Assembly: GCF_002893095.1 (NCBI RefSeq)
Contig: NZ_KZ622864.1
Coordinates: forward strand, 62,001 to 126,000
Direction: 5' to 3'
DNA: 64,000 nucleotides
Source of the DNA: Stenotrophomonas sp. VV52
Lineage (GTDB): Bacteria > Pseudomonadota > Gammaproteobacteria > Xanthomonadales > Xanthomonadaceae
Shown: positions 44,908 through 52,353 of the stretch, piece after piece
Layout of the letters: each line of letters begins with the position of its first letter
Numbering within the stretch: position 1 is the first letter of the stretch
Notes under the pieces: model-generated
Told to the model about the DNA's origin: nothing
The model's database searches: none
What the model saw: the letters and a program-made list of their open reading frames with translations, nothing else
Translations under genes and position numbers: made by a program

Positions 44908-45762
44908 ATGAAGATTGCTGCACGCAGGACCGCCACGCTCGCGCTGCTGATGATGGTCGCCCTGCCCGCCTTCGCAGGCGACCCGGCCAGCCCGCAACCG
45001 CCCATCGCGGTGCAGATGTACACGCTGCGCAATGCCGGCTCACTCGACCAGCAGTTGAAGATCGTCCACGACGCGGGCGTGCACGCGGTGGAAACGGTGG
45101 GCACCCAGAACGTCAGCGCGGCGGAGCTCAAGCAACTGCTGGACCGCTACGCGATCAAGGCGATCTCTTCGCACGTGCAGCTGGCCGACCTGCGCAATGA
45201 CCTGGACGCTGCCATTGCCTTCAACCGCGCGATCGGCAACACCGTGCTGGTGGTGCCGTACCTGGACCAGAAGGATCGCCCCACCGATGCCGCGGGCTGG
45301 ACGGCCCTGGGCAAGGAACTGGGCCAGATCTCCAAGCGGGTGCGCGCACAGGGCATGCGCCTGGCCTACCACAACCACGACTTCGAGCTGGTCGACTTCA
45401 ACGGCAGGACCGGCCTTGAACTGCTGTTCGCCGCCGCCGGCCCCGACCTGCAGACCGAGCTCGACCTGGCGTGGGTGCAGCGTTCAGGGCATGACCCGGT
45501 GGTGATGCTGGGCAAGTTCAAGGGCCGCCTGTTCGCCGTCCATGCCAAGGACAACGCACCGAAGGGCCAGGCCGAAGACGAAGGCGGCTTCGCCGCCGTC
45601 GGGCAGGGCGTGCTGGACTGGAACGCGATCCTGCCTGCAGCCGCGGCGGACGGCGTGCAGTGGTACATCGTCGAACACGACCAACCGCATGATCCGGCCA
45701 ACGCCATCCAGGCCGGGGCCGATTACCTGCGTGCCCACCTGACGGCGCGTGCGCAGCGCTAG
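44908..45762 (+). CDS. Exported TIM-barrel sugar isomerase/epimerase-like protein
   Basis: The product has 284 residues. A Sec signal peptide covers residues 1-24 (MKIAARRTATLALLMM..., ending AFAG). The barrel has candidate metal ligands in YHNHDFE, LDLAWV, FAVHAKD and YIVEHDQ. The start has TGAGGA 7 nt upstream. Secreted members of this superfamily are found in 3-keto-glycoside clusters, where they epimerise or cleave 3-keto intermediates; periplasmic action here is inferred from the signal. Confidence 0.83.
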   Translation: MKIAARRTATLALLMMVALPAFAGDPASPQPPIAVQMYTLRNAGSLDQQLKIVHDAGVHAVETVGTQNVSAAELKQLLDRYAIKAISSHVQLADLRNDLDAAIAFNRAIGNTVLVVPYLDQKDRPTDAAGWTALGKELGQISKRVRAQGMRLAYHNHDFELVDFNGRTGLELLFAAAGPDLQTELDLAWVQRSGHDPVVMLGKFKGRLFAVHAKDNAPKGQAEDEGGFAAVGQGVLDWNAILPAAAADGVQWYIVEHDQPHDPANAIQAGADYLRAHLTARAQR

Positions 45763-45780
45763 TACGCGAAGGAGTTCTGC

Positions 45781-46077
45781 TTGAAAACGATTCTGACCGT
45801 GGCTGTACTGATCTGTGGGTCGACGCTGGCCAGTGCCGCGTGGTGCGAAGACAATCCTGCGGCTGGCGCGAAGCTTTACGCCACCCACTGCGTCGCCTGC
45901 CACGGGGCGGAGCGCGCGGGCGTTCCGCCTACGTTCCCCGCGCTCACCGACGTCGGCAAGCGCCTGCAGCCTGCGCAGATCAAGGAAAGAATCACCAAGG
46001 GCGGCGGCCTGATGCCGCCATTTGCGCAGCTCTCGCCGCAGGAGATCAACGACATCGCCAGCTTCCTGGTCAAATAG
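45781..46077 (+). CDS. Small periplasmic c-type cytochrome
   Basis: The product has 98 residues with a signal peptide of about 20 residues. Haem attachment is Cys37-Val-Ala-Cys40-His41, and the distal ligand is Met78 in GGLMPPF. The start is TTG at 45781 with AAGGAG 6 nt upstream. It is the last gene of the left arm, facing the dehydrogenase arm. It is the expected electron acceptor of the GMC dehydrogenase/small-subunit pair encoded on the opposite strand. Confidence 0.88.
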   Translation: MKTILTVAVLICGSTLASAAWCEDNPAAGAKLYATHCVACHGAERAGVPPTFPALTDVGKRLQPAQIKERITKGGGLMPPFAQLSPQEINDIASFLVK

Positions 46078-46103
46078 GACGCCGGCGCCGGGGTGCGCGG
46101 GCC

Positions 46104-46847
46104 TTACAGCGCGCGCACCCAGATGTTGCGGTAGCTGACCTTGGAATCGTGCTCCTGCAGGTAGATCGGTGCGCAGTCATGGGGTGCGTACGAGGGTGCG
46201 CCGATGTACTCGGTCTTGCCCGACAGCACCGTGTCATCCTGCACCAGCACGCCGTTGTGCAGCACGGTGATGCGCGCGGGCGAGGTAAGTCCGCCCCCCG
46301 CCGAGAAGCGCGGCGCCTTCCAGATGATGTCGTAGGCCTGCCACTGCCCCGGCGCACGCGAGGCATTCACCAGCGGAATGGCCTGCTTGTACAGCGATGC
46401 CGCCTGCCCGTTCGGATAGGTCGGGTTGTTGTAACTGTCGAGCACCTGCAGCTCATACACCTCCTGCAGGAAGATGCCGCTATTGCCGCGGTGCTGGCCG
46501 TCGAAGCCCTTGGTCTGCGTGGGCGTGCGCCACTCCACGTGCAGCTGGATGTCGCAGAACTTCTGCGTTGTCCGGATCCCCTTGCTGCCCGGCACCACGG
46601 TCATCGCGCCGTCGGCAACGGTCCACGGCACGCGACCGCCCTGCTCCGACTCCCATGCGGAGGTGTCCTTGCCATCGAACAGCACGATCGCATCGGAAGG
46701 CGCACCGCCCACCGGCGCGGCCACGACAGCAGGCACGGGCGTCCACACTTCGGTCCTGGTTGGATCGCGTGCGGGGTCGCCGCTGGACTGCGCGAACGCA
46801 GGGGCAGCGGCCAGCAGGCAGGCCGCCATCAACAGGGGTCGGGTCAT
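46104..46847 (-). CDS. DUF1080 (3-keto-disaccharide hydrolase) family protein, exported
   Basis: The product has 247 residues from ATG 46847; a start at 46865 (253 residues) overlaps the upstream stop codon and is the alternative. The signal peptide ends ALAA/PAFAQ near residue 20. The Pfam domain formerly DUF1080 is recognisable by [44 protein letters not shown] and [18 protein letters not shown]. Family members hydrolyse 3-keto-glycosides. It ends the right arm; convergence with the cytochrome gene (27 bp) links the two arms. Confidence 0.87.
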   Translation of the reverse strand: MTRPLLMAACLLAAAPAFAQSSGDPARDPTRTEVWTPVPAVVAAPVGGAPSDAIVLFDGKDTSAWESEQGGRVPWTVADGAMTVVPGSKGIRTTQKFCDIQLHVEWRTPTQTKGFDGQHRGNSGIFLQEVYELQVLDSYNNPTYPNGQAASLYKQAIPLVNASRAPGQWQAYDIIWKAPRFSAGGGLTSPARITVLHNGVLVQDDTVLSGKTEYIGAPSYAPHDCAPIYLQEHDSKVSYRNIWVRAL

Positions 46848-46864
46848 CGTGTCTTTGCACTCCA

Positions 46865-47437
46865 TCAGCCGGTCGCCCAGGCGGGGGTTCCGGGGGCATA
46901 GGCCAGATCGCCGTCGTAGCGACCCGGTACCGCAACGTACTGCAGCACTTCGGTCGCGCCCACCTTCGAGGTGAAGAAACCGAAGATGGCCAGTTGCTTG
47001 ATCATCGTGAAGTAATGCGGCGTCGGCTCGGACGCGTCCGCCTCACCGGTTGAGCTGACGTCGACATTGCGCTTCTTCGCCTCTGCATCCAACTCGCGCA
47101 GCAGCGCGGCGCGGGCGTCCGGCGCGAGCGAGACGAAGCGGCCGCCGGCGCGCTTGTCGATGTCCGCCAGGCCTGCATGGAACGCAGCCTGTTGGCGGTC
47201 CGTGTAGCAGTCGGCAACGAAGGTCGCCATGAATGCGCCGGTCCCCGCTTCCTTGGCACCCGGCGTCTTCGTGCGCGGCAGGATGGTCTCGGCGATTTCA
47301 TCCAGCGTGGCGATGTCAGCCGCAGAGAACGAGGCGCTTCCCGCGCCCGGCGATTTCCCAGTGGCCAGCGCAGGCAGGCCCACCATCGCCGCGCCGGTGG
47401 CGGCGACGATCATCTTCAGGAGGTCGCGACGGTCCAT
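46865..47437 (-). CDS. Gluconate 2-dehydrogenase subunit 3-like (small) subunit with Tat signal
   Basis: The product has 190 residues. The N-terminus MDRRDLLKMIVAATGAAM is a twin-arginine signal, implying folded export, probably together with the GMC catalytic subunit. The body (ADIATLDEIAETILPRT, FGFFTSKVGATEVLQYV) matches the subunit-3 family that accompanies membrane-linked GMC dehydrogenases. Its start codon overlaps the GMC stop region and its stop overlaps the DUF1080 5' end, so all three are translationally coupled. Confidence 0.88.
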   Translation of the reverse strand: MDRRDLLKMIVAATGAAMVGLPALATGKSPGAGSASFSAADIATLDEIAETILPRTKTPGAKEAGTGAFMATFVADCYTDRQQAAFHAGLADIDKRAGGRFVSLAPDARAALLRELDAEAKKRNVDVSSTGEADASEPTPHYFTMIKQLAIFGFFTSKVGATEVLQYVAVPGRYDGDLAYAPGTPAWATG

Positions 47438-49122
47438 TACAGGTTCCCCGCTTTCAGTTCGCGCACCGCATGGTCCGCTGCGCGCGCGGTCAGCGCCATG
47501 TAGGTCAGCGACGGATTCACGCAGGCACTGGAGGTCATGCAGGCGCCATCGGTCACGTAGACATTCGGCGCGTCCCAGACCTGGTTGTGCTGGTTCAGAA
47601 CCGAGCTTTTGCGGTCACGGCCCATGCGGGCGGTGCCCATCTCGTGGATGCCCTTGCCCGGGGCGTAATCGTTGTCGTGCATCTCCACGTCCTTCACCCC
47701 GGCAGCCTCCAGCATCTCGGCGGCATCAGCGGCCATGTCCTTGCGCATGGCCTTCTCGTTCGCGCGCAGGGCGACGTCCATGGCCAGCACCGGCAGCCCC
47801 CACTTGTCCTTGCGTTCCGGGTCCAGCCGGATGGTGTTGTCATGGTGCGGCAGCATCTCGCCGAACCCGGTCATGCCGATCCGCCAGTCGCCCGGCAGGG
47901 TCAGCGCTTCCTTGAGGTCGGCACCGATGTTCAGCTCGGCGATCTCGCGCGACCAGCCGTTGCGACTGGCACCGCCCTGGTATCCGAAGCCACGCGTGTA
48001 GCCGCGCTTGTCGGCCGCCACGTTGCGGAAGCGCGGAATGTAGAAACCGCAGGGACGACGCCCGAAGTAATACTTGTCGTCGTAACCCTCTACGCGACCA
48101 GAAGCACCTGCGCCGAAGTGATGGTCCATTACGTTGTGCCCGAGCTCGCCGGACGACGATCCCAGCCCGCCTTCCCAGACGTCGGTGGCCGAGTTCATCA
48201 GCAGCCAGGTCGAGTTGAACGAGGAGGCGTTGAGGAAGATCACCTTCGCCGTGTACTCATAGGTCTGGCCGGTCTCGGCATCGATGACCTCCACGCCCCG
48301 TGCGCGCTTGCGGTCCTTGTCGTACAGCACTTCCTTGACGATCGAGAACGGCCGCAGGGTCAGGTTGCCGGTCTTCATCGCCGCCGGCAGCGTCGCCGAC
48401 TGGGTGGAGAAGTAGGCGCCGAACGGACAGCCGAGGATGCACTTGTTGCGATACTGGCAGTTGACGCGGCCCTGCTCCGGCTTGGGCTGGGTGATGTTCG
48501 CGGTGCGCGAGTGGATCATGTGGCGGGTGCCGCCAAACGCCTGCTTGATCCGCGCCGCGACGTCCTTCTCGACGATGTTGAGCGGAATCGGCGGCAGGAA
48601 CTCCCCGTCCGGCAGCACGTCCAGCCCTTCGCGCGTGCCGGCGATGCCGGCGAACTTCTCAACGTGGTCATACCACGGCGCGATGTCGGCATACCGGATC
48701 GGCCAGTCGGTGGCGATTCCCTCCTTGAGGTTGGCCTGGAAATCCAGGTCGGACAGGCGATAGCTCTGCCGCCCCCACATCAGCGAGCGGCCGCCCACGT
48801 GATAGCCACGGAACCAGTCGAAGCGTTTGGTCTCGACGTACGGCGATTCCTTCTCGTCGGCCCACATGCCCTCAAGGTTCTCCGCCAGGCCGTAATCGCG
48901 CATCAGCACCGGGAAATCCGCCTTCATCGCCTGGGTCGGTCGATTGCGATGCGGGAAGTCCCACGGTTCCTTCATCGCATTGACGTAGTCCTTGACGTGC
49001 TCGATGTTGCGCCCGCGTTCGAGCATCAGCACCTTGAGGCCTTTCTCGGTCAGTTCCTTTGCCGCCCAACCGCCACTGATTCCCGAGCCAACAACGATGG
49101 CGTCGTAATGATTGTCTGCCAT
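47437..49122 (-). CDS. GMC-family FAD dehydrogenase, probable glucoside 3-dehydrogenase catalytic subunit
   Basis: The product has 561 residues. FAD binding is at VVGSGISGGWAAKELTEKG (residues about 10-28). The Cys-rich central CQYRNKCILGCPFGAYF may hold an iron-sulfur or structural site, and the C-terminal active-site segments are HEMGTARMG and SSACVNPSLTYMALT. The protein itself has no signal peptide; export piggy-backing on the Tat-tagged small subunit is known for this group. Glucoside 3-dehydrogenases of this architecture occur in Stenotrophomonas, Rhizobium and Halomonas. The substrate preference is unknown. Confidence 0.88.
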   Translation of the reverse strand: MADNHYDAIVVGSGISGGWAAKELTEKGLKVLMLERGRNIEHVKDYVNAMKEPWDFPHRNRPTQAMKADFPVLMRDYGLAENLEGMWADEKESPYVETKRFDWFRGYHVGGRSLMWGRQSYRLSDLDFQANLKEGIATDWPIRYADIAPWYDHVEKFAGIAGTREGLDVLPDGEFLPPIPLNIVEKDVAARIKQAFGGTRHMIHSRTANITQPKPEQGRVNCQYRNKCILGCPFGAYFSTQSATLPAAMKTGNLTLRPFSIVKEVLYDKDRKRARGVEVIDAETGQTYEYTAKVIFLNASSFNSTWLLMNSATDVWEGGLGSSSGELGHNVMDHHFGAGASGRVEGYDDKYYFGRRPCGFYIPRFRNVAADKRGYTRGFGYQGGASRNGWSREIAELNIGADLKEALTLPGDWRIGMTGFGEMLPHHDNTIRLDPERKDKWGLPVLAMDVALRANEKAMRKDMAADAAEMLEAAGVKDVEMHDNDYAPGKGIHEMGTARMGRDRKSSVLNQHNQVWDAPNVYVTDGACMTSSACVNPSLTYMALTARAADHAVRELKAGNL

Positions 49123-49152
49123 GGGTTCTACTTCACCTTGGTGGATATCGTT

Positions 49153-50049
49153 TCAGACGTCGCAGAGGCGGATCGCCTCGCGCAGCGAACCGACGGGATC
49201 GGCGGACACAGGGCTGAATTCCTGCGCCAGATACCCATCGAAACCGGTGTCGCGGATCGCGCGACAGATGGCGGGATAATTGAGTTCCTGCTGGTCCCCG
49301 ATCTCGTGTCGGCCAGGTACGCCCGCGGTGTGGTAATGCTTGAAATGCGCATGATGCCGACCGATGGTGGCGATGATGTCGCCCTCCATGATCTGCATGT
49401 GATAGATGTCGTAGAGCAGGCCGAAGTTGTCCGATCCGAGGCGCTGGCACAGTTCCACGCCCCATGCGGAGTGGTCGCACAGATAATCGGGATGATCGAC
49501 CCGGGAGTTCAGCAGCTCCATCACCAGCACCACGCCGCGCTTCTCGGCATGGCCAAGGATGCGCTTGAGCCCGGCCTCGGCATGCGCCAGGCCTTCCTGC
49601 GGGTCCATGCCGTTGCGGTTGCCGGAGAAACAGATGAGGTTGCGGTAGCCGGCATCGGCAACCAGGTCGATCTGCCGCGTATAGCGCGTCACCAGCTCAT
49701 CGTGGAACTGGCTGCCGGCAAAACCCTTGGTCAGCCCGAGTTCCGCGCCGTTGCACATGGAGCTGTACACCCCGTGCGTCTTCAACGTGGGCCAATCTTC
49801 CGGACCGACCAGATCGATGGCCGCGAAGCCGATGCCTTTTACGGTCTGGCAGAGCTGGGCGACCGACTGTTGCGGGAAGGTCCAACGGGCGACCGAATGC
49901 TTGATGTTGCCCTTGGGCGGCGACGCGGCGGCCAGCACCGGCAGCGCGCTCGAGGCGCCCAGACCCACGCTCCCGGCGACGGCAATGCGCAAAGCATCCC
50001 GTCGCGAAAATCGCGAACCTTGGATCGATCCAATCGAACGGTCGGACAT
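49153..50049 (-). CDS. Hydroxypyruvate isomerase-like TIM-barrel protein with Tat signal
   Basis: The product has 298 residues. The N-terminus SRFSRRDALRIAVAG is a twin-arginine signal (residues about 12-45). The barrel contains VMELLNSRVDHPDYLCD, LYDIYHMQIMEGD, HYHTAGVPGRHEIGD and YLAQEFSP, typical of the Hyi/sugar isomerase group with bound metal. It is the first gene of the right arm, 30 bp upstream of the GMC gene, and is preceded by the second LacI operator copy. The likely substrate is a keto-sugar in the periplasm. Confidence 0.85.
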   Translation of the reverse strand: MSDRSIGSIQGSRFSRRDALRIAVAGSVGLGASSALPVLAAASPPKGNIKHSVARWTFPQQSVAQLCQTVKGIGFAAIDLVGPEDWPTLKTHGVYSSMCNGAELGLTKGFAGSQFHDELVTRYTRQIDLVADAGYRNLICFSGNRNGMDPQEGLAHAEAGLKRILGHAEKRGVVLVMELLNSRVDHPDYLCDHSAWGVELCQRLGSDNFGLLYDIYHMQIMEGDIIATIGRHHAHFKHYHTAGVPGRHEIGDQQELNYPAICRAIRDTGFDGYLAQEFSPVSADPVGSLREAIRLCDV

Positions 50050-50097
50050 TCGCACTCCGGCCTCCCAACCGGTATCAAACGCAACAATTCGGGGCAA

Positions 50098-50111
50098 TGC
50101 AATCGATTGCA
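50098..50111. promoter_or_regulatory. Second LacI operator copy (right arm)
   Basis: TGCAATCGATTGCA is a perfect 14-bp palindrome identical to the core of the site at 41423-41438; the outer base pair is A/C instead of A/T. It lies 49 bp before the right-arm start codon. Confidence 0.8.
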
Positions 50112-50197
50112 CCATAAAGTAGCGAATCGATTTATTGCAAGTCGCACTGCACGAAAAATGCATGCTGCAGGGCACAACAATCGGAGCCTGCGGTTGA

Positions 50198-50212
50198 TGC
50201 AATTAATTTGCA
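50198..50212. promoter_or_regulatory. Possible auxiliary LacI half-operator
   Basis: TGCAATTAATTTGCA keeps the TGCAA/TTGCA arms with a 5-bp centre. It lies 100 bp upstream of the main operator, a spacing compatible with DNA looping. It is a weak candidate. Confidence 0.3.
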
Positions 50213-50264
50213 GGTGGCAAACGCGGGCCGACGGTAGTTGCCGTCAAACGGGGGCTCTGCGCCG

Positions 50265-50479
50265 TCAGGGCTTGGCGGGAGCCTTCACCCCAATGGCCTC
50301 AATGGGATCGGTGCGGGAATCGGGAAATGAGTGTTCTCGTAGTTGGCCACCTGGATCAGCATGGCCTCGAATGCATCACCTTCCCCGCTGCCCGCCTCAG
50401 GCTGGGCATCGAACCAGACTGCAAGCTGTTGCTTGGCCTGTCGGTAGTCACGCTCGGTTTGAAGAGGACGAATGTTCAT
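50265..50479 (-). pseudogene. Truncated, frameshifted HigA-type antitoxin remnant
   Basis: The N-terminus MNIRPLQTERDYRQAKQQL is that of HTH-type HigA antitoxins. The unbroken reading ends at 50285 with an unlikely PLRPLG tail. If one base is added near 50308, the reading becomes the family's conserved PIPAPDPIEAI, then stops at 50265 without the C-terminal HTH. So the gene has both a 1-base shift and a missing DNA-binding half. There is no higB toxin nearby. Longer starts upstream fall within the ssb terminator and are not credible. Confidence 0.7.
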
Positions 50480-50504
50480 AATGATTTCCACGTGGACGGC
50501 ACAA

Positions 50505-50533
50505 AAAAGGCCCTTGCAATGCAAGGGCCTTTT
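50505..50533 (-). terminator. Intrinsic terminator of ssb
   Basis: AAAAGGCCCTTGCA (50505-50518) and TGCAAGGGCCTTTT (50520-50533) form a long perfect stem; read on the minus strand the T-run follows. It lies 13 bp after the ssb stop. Confidence 0.88.
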
Positions 50534-50545
50534 GATTCGCTTCGA

Positions 50546-51097
50546 TCAGAACGGAATGTCGTCGTCTGCGAAGTCGTCCATCGGCGGAGCCGACTGCTGC
50601 GGCTGCTGCGGACGCTGCTGCTGGCCGTAGCCACCACCGCCGCCACCGCCGCCGCGCTGACCACCGCCGCCACCGCCGTACTCCTGGCGCGGGGCCTGCT
50701 GGCGCTGCGGACGGTCGCCGCCGTAGTTGCCGCCACCGCCACCGCCGCCGCCACCGCCTTCACCGCGGCCGCCGAGCATCTGCATTTCGTCGGCGATGAT
50801 GTCGGTGGAGTACTTCTCCACGCCGTCCTGGCCGGTGTACTTGTCGTAACGCAGGCTGCCTTCGACGTAGACCGAGCTGCCCTTGCGCAGGTATTCACCG
50901 GCGATTTCACCGAGCTTGCCGAAGAAGACAACGCGGTGCCATTCGGTGCGCTCCTGCTGGTTGCCATCCTTGTCCTTGCGGACGCTGGTGGTGGCCAGGC
51001 TGATGCGGGTGATCGCCATGCCGCCTTGGGTGTACTTCACGTCCGGGTCGTTGCCGAGGTTGCCGACCAGGATGACTTTATTGATGCCGCGCGCCAT
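50546..51097 (-). CDS. ssb: Single-stranded DNA-binding protein
   Basis: The product has 183 residues. The OB-fold occupies residues 1-110 ([43 protein letters not shown]), followed by a Gly- and Gln-rich flexible linker and the conserved acidic tip DDDIPF that recruits partner proteins. The ATG at 51097 gives the standard N-terminus; upstream ATGs add unrelated residues. It is essential for replication, recombination and repair. Confidence 0.96.
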   Translation of the reverse strand: MARGINKVILVGNLGNDPDVKYTQGGMAITRISLATTSVRKDKDGNQQERTEWHRVVFFGKLGEIAGEYLRKGSSVYVEGSLRYDKYTGQDGVEKYSTDIIADEMQMLGGRGEGGGGGGGGGGNYGGDRPQRQQAPRQEYGGGGGGQRGGGGGGGGYGQQQRPQQPQQSAPPMDDFADDDIPF

Positions 51098-51264
51098 AGG
51101 GTGCTCTTCGGTTGTCCGAGGGATGACTGAACGACGCATTCTATCACCGCCGTGCGCCCGGGCCCTGTCGGGGATGCCCCTGCTGATCCTCCGATTTCGG
51201 CCCGACCCTTATAGGACAAGGCCTACAAGGCGCCACCGCCCGGGCCCGGCATGGCCATGGCATC

Positions 51265-52353
51265 ATGGCTTCCGTCGTCCAAGCCCTGCCTTCCATGACC
51301 ATCCGCGGCAAAGCCACCTCCCTGGACATCGCCCACCTGGCCGGGGTGTCCCAGCCGACCGTGTCGCGGGCGCTGCGGGGCAGCCCGATGGTCAACCCGG
51401 AGACCCGGGAGCGGATCCTGCGGATCGCCCGGGAGCTGAACTACAAGGTGGACAAGAACGCCTCCAGCCTGCGCCTGCGCAATGCCGGCACGCTGGCCCT
51501 GCTGTTCTTCGAAGACCCGACCAACGACGATTCGCTGATCAACCCGTTCTTCCACGCGATGCTGGGCTCGATCACCCGTGCCTGCGCGCTGCGCGGCTAT
51601 GACCTGCTGGTGTCGTTCCAGCAGCTGTCCACCGACTGGCAGGCCGATTACGAGGACAGCAACAAGGCCGACGGCATCATCCTGCTCGGCTATGGCGACT
51701 ACCACGAGTCGCGCGAGCGGCTGCAGCGTCTGGTCGAACAGGGCACCCACTTCGTGCGCTGGGGCGCGGCGCTGCCGGACCAGCCCGGGGTGTCGATCGG
51801 CTGCGACAACTTCCAGGGTGGCTTCGACATCACCGCCCACCTGCTGGACCAGGGTTGCCGGCGCATCGCGTTTGTCGGCCACGCCTCCAGCCATTACCCC
51901 GAGTTCGAGGAGCGCTATCGGGGGCACGTGGCGGCACTCACCGCGCGCGGGATGGTGGCGGATCCAGGATTGCAGTTCGATGCGATCACCACCGAGCAAT
52001 CGGGATATGAAGCCTGCCAGGCGCTCCTGACGCAGGGTGGCGGAATGGATGCGGTGTTCGCTGCGAGCGATCTGATCGCGATCGGCGCCATGCGCGCCCT
52101 GCGCGAACACGGCCTGCGAGTTCCGCAGGACGTGGCGCTGGTGGGGTTCGATGACATTCCGCTCGCGGCGTCGGTCTCGCCGACCTTGTCTACCGTGCAG
52201 CAGGACACCAAGCAGGCGGGGCAGCTGCTGGTGGAGCGGTTGTTGACGCTGATCCAGGGCGACCCGGTGGAAAGTCAGAGCATTCCAGTGAAACTGGTGC
52301 TGCGCGAGTCGTCTATCCGGCTGTCGCCAGCGCTCCCCGAACCGCGTCGCTGA
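51265..52353 (+). CDS. LacI-family transcriptional regulator
   Basis: The product has 362 residues if started at 51265; ATG 51295 (MTIRGKATSLDIAH) is an equally reasonable start and loses nothing of the HTH (SLDIAHLAGVSQPTVSRALRG). The effector domain has the family layout ending in DVALVGFDDIPLAASVSPTLSTV. It is not next to a sugar operon: downstream is a kinase gene whose 3' end overlaps its own by 41 bp in the opposite direction. The maltodextrin genes at 56.4-64 kb could be its target, but this is inference. Confidence 0.85.
   Translation: MASVVQALPSMTIRGKATSLDIAHLAGVSQPTVSRALRGSPMVNPETRERILRIARELNYKVDKNASSLRLRNAGTLALLFFEDPTNDDSLINPFFHAMLGSITRACALRGYDLLVSFQQLSTDWQADYEDSNKADGIILLGYGDYHESRERLQRLVEQGTHFVRWGAALPDQPGVSIGCDNFQGGFDITAHLLDQGCRRIAFVGHASSHYPEFEERYRGHVAALTARGMVADPGLQFDAITTEQSGYEACQALLTQGGGMDAVFAASDLIAIGAMRALREHGLRVPQDVALVGFDDIPLAASVSPTLSTVQQDTKQAGQLLVERLLTLIQGDPVESQSIPVKLVLRESSIRLSPALPEPRR

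Noticed and set aside
50480..50524. Upstream start for the higA remnant
   Set aside because: The extra residues would be encoded by the ssb terminator hairpin.
50640..50770. GCC/GGC-rich repeats near the ssb 3' half considered as CRISPR-like or tandem repeats
   Set aside because: They encode the glycine-rich flexible linker of SSB; no spacer-repeat regularity.
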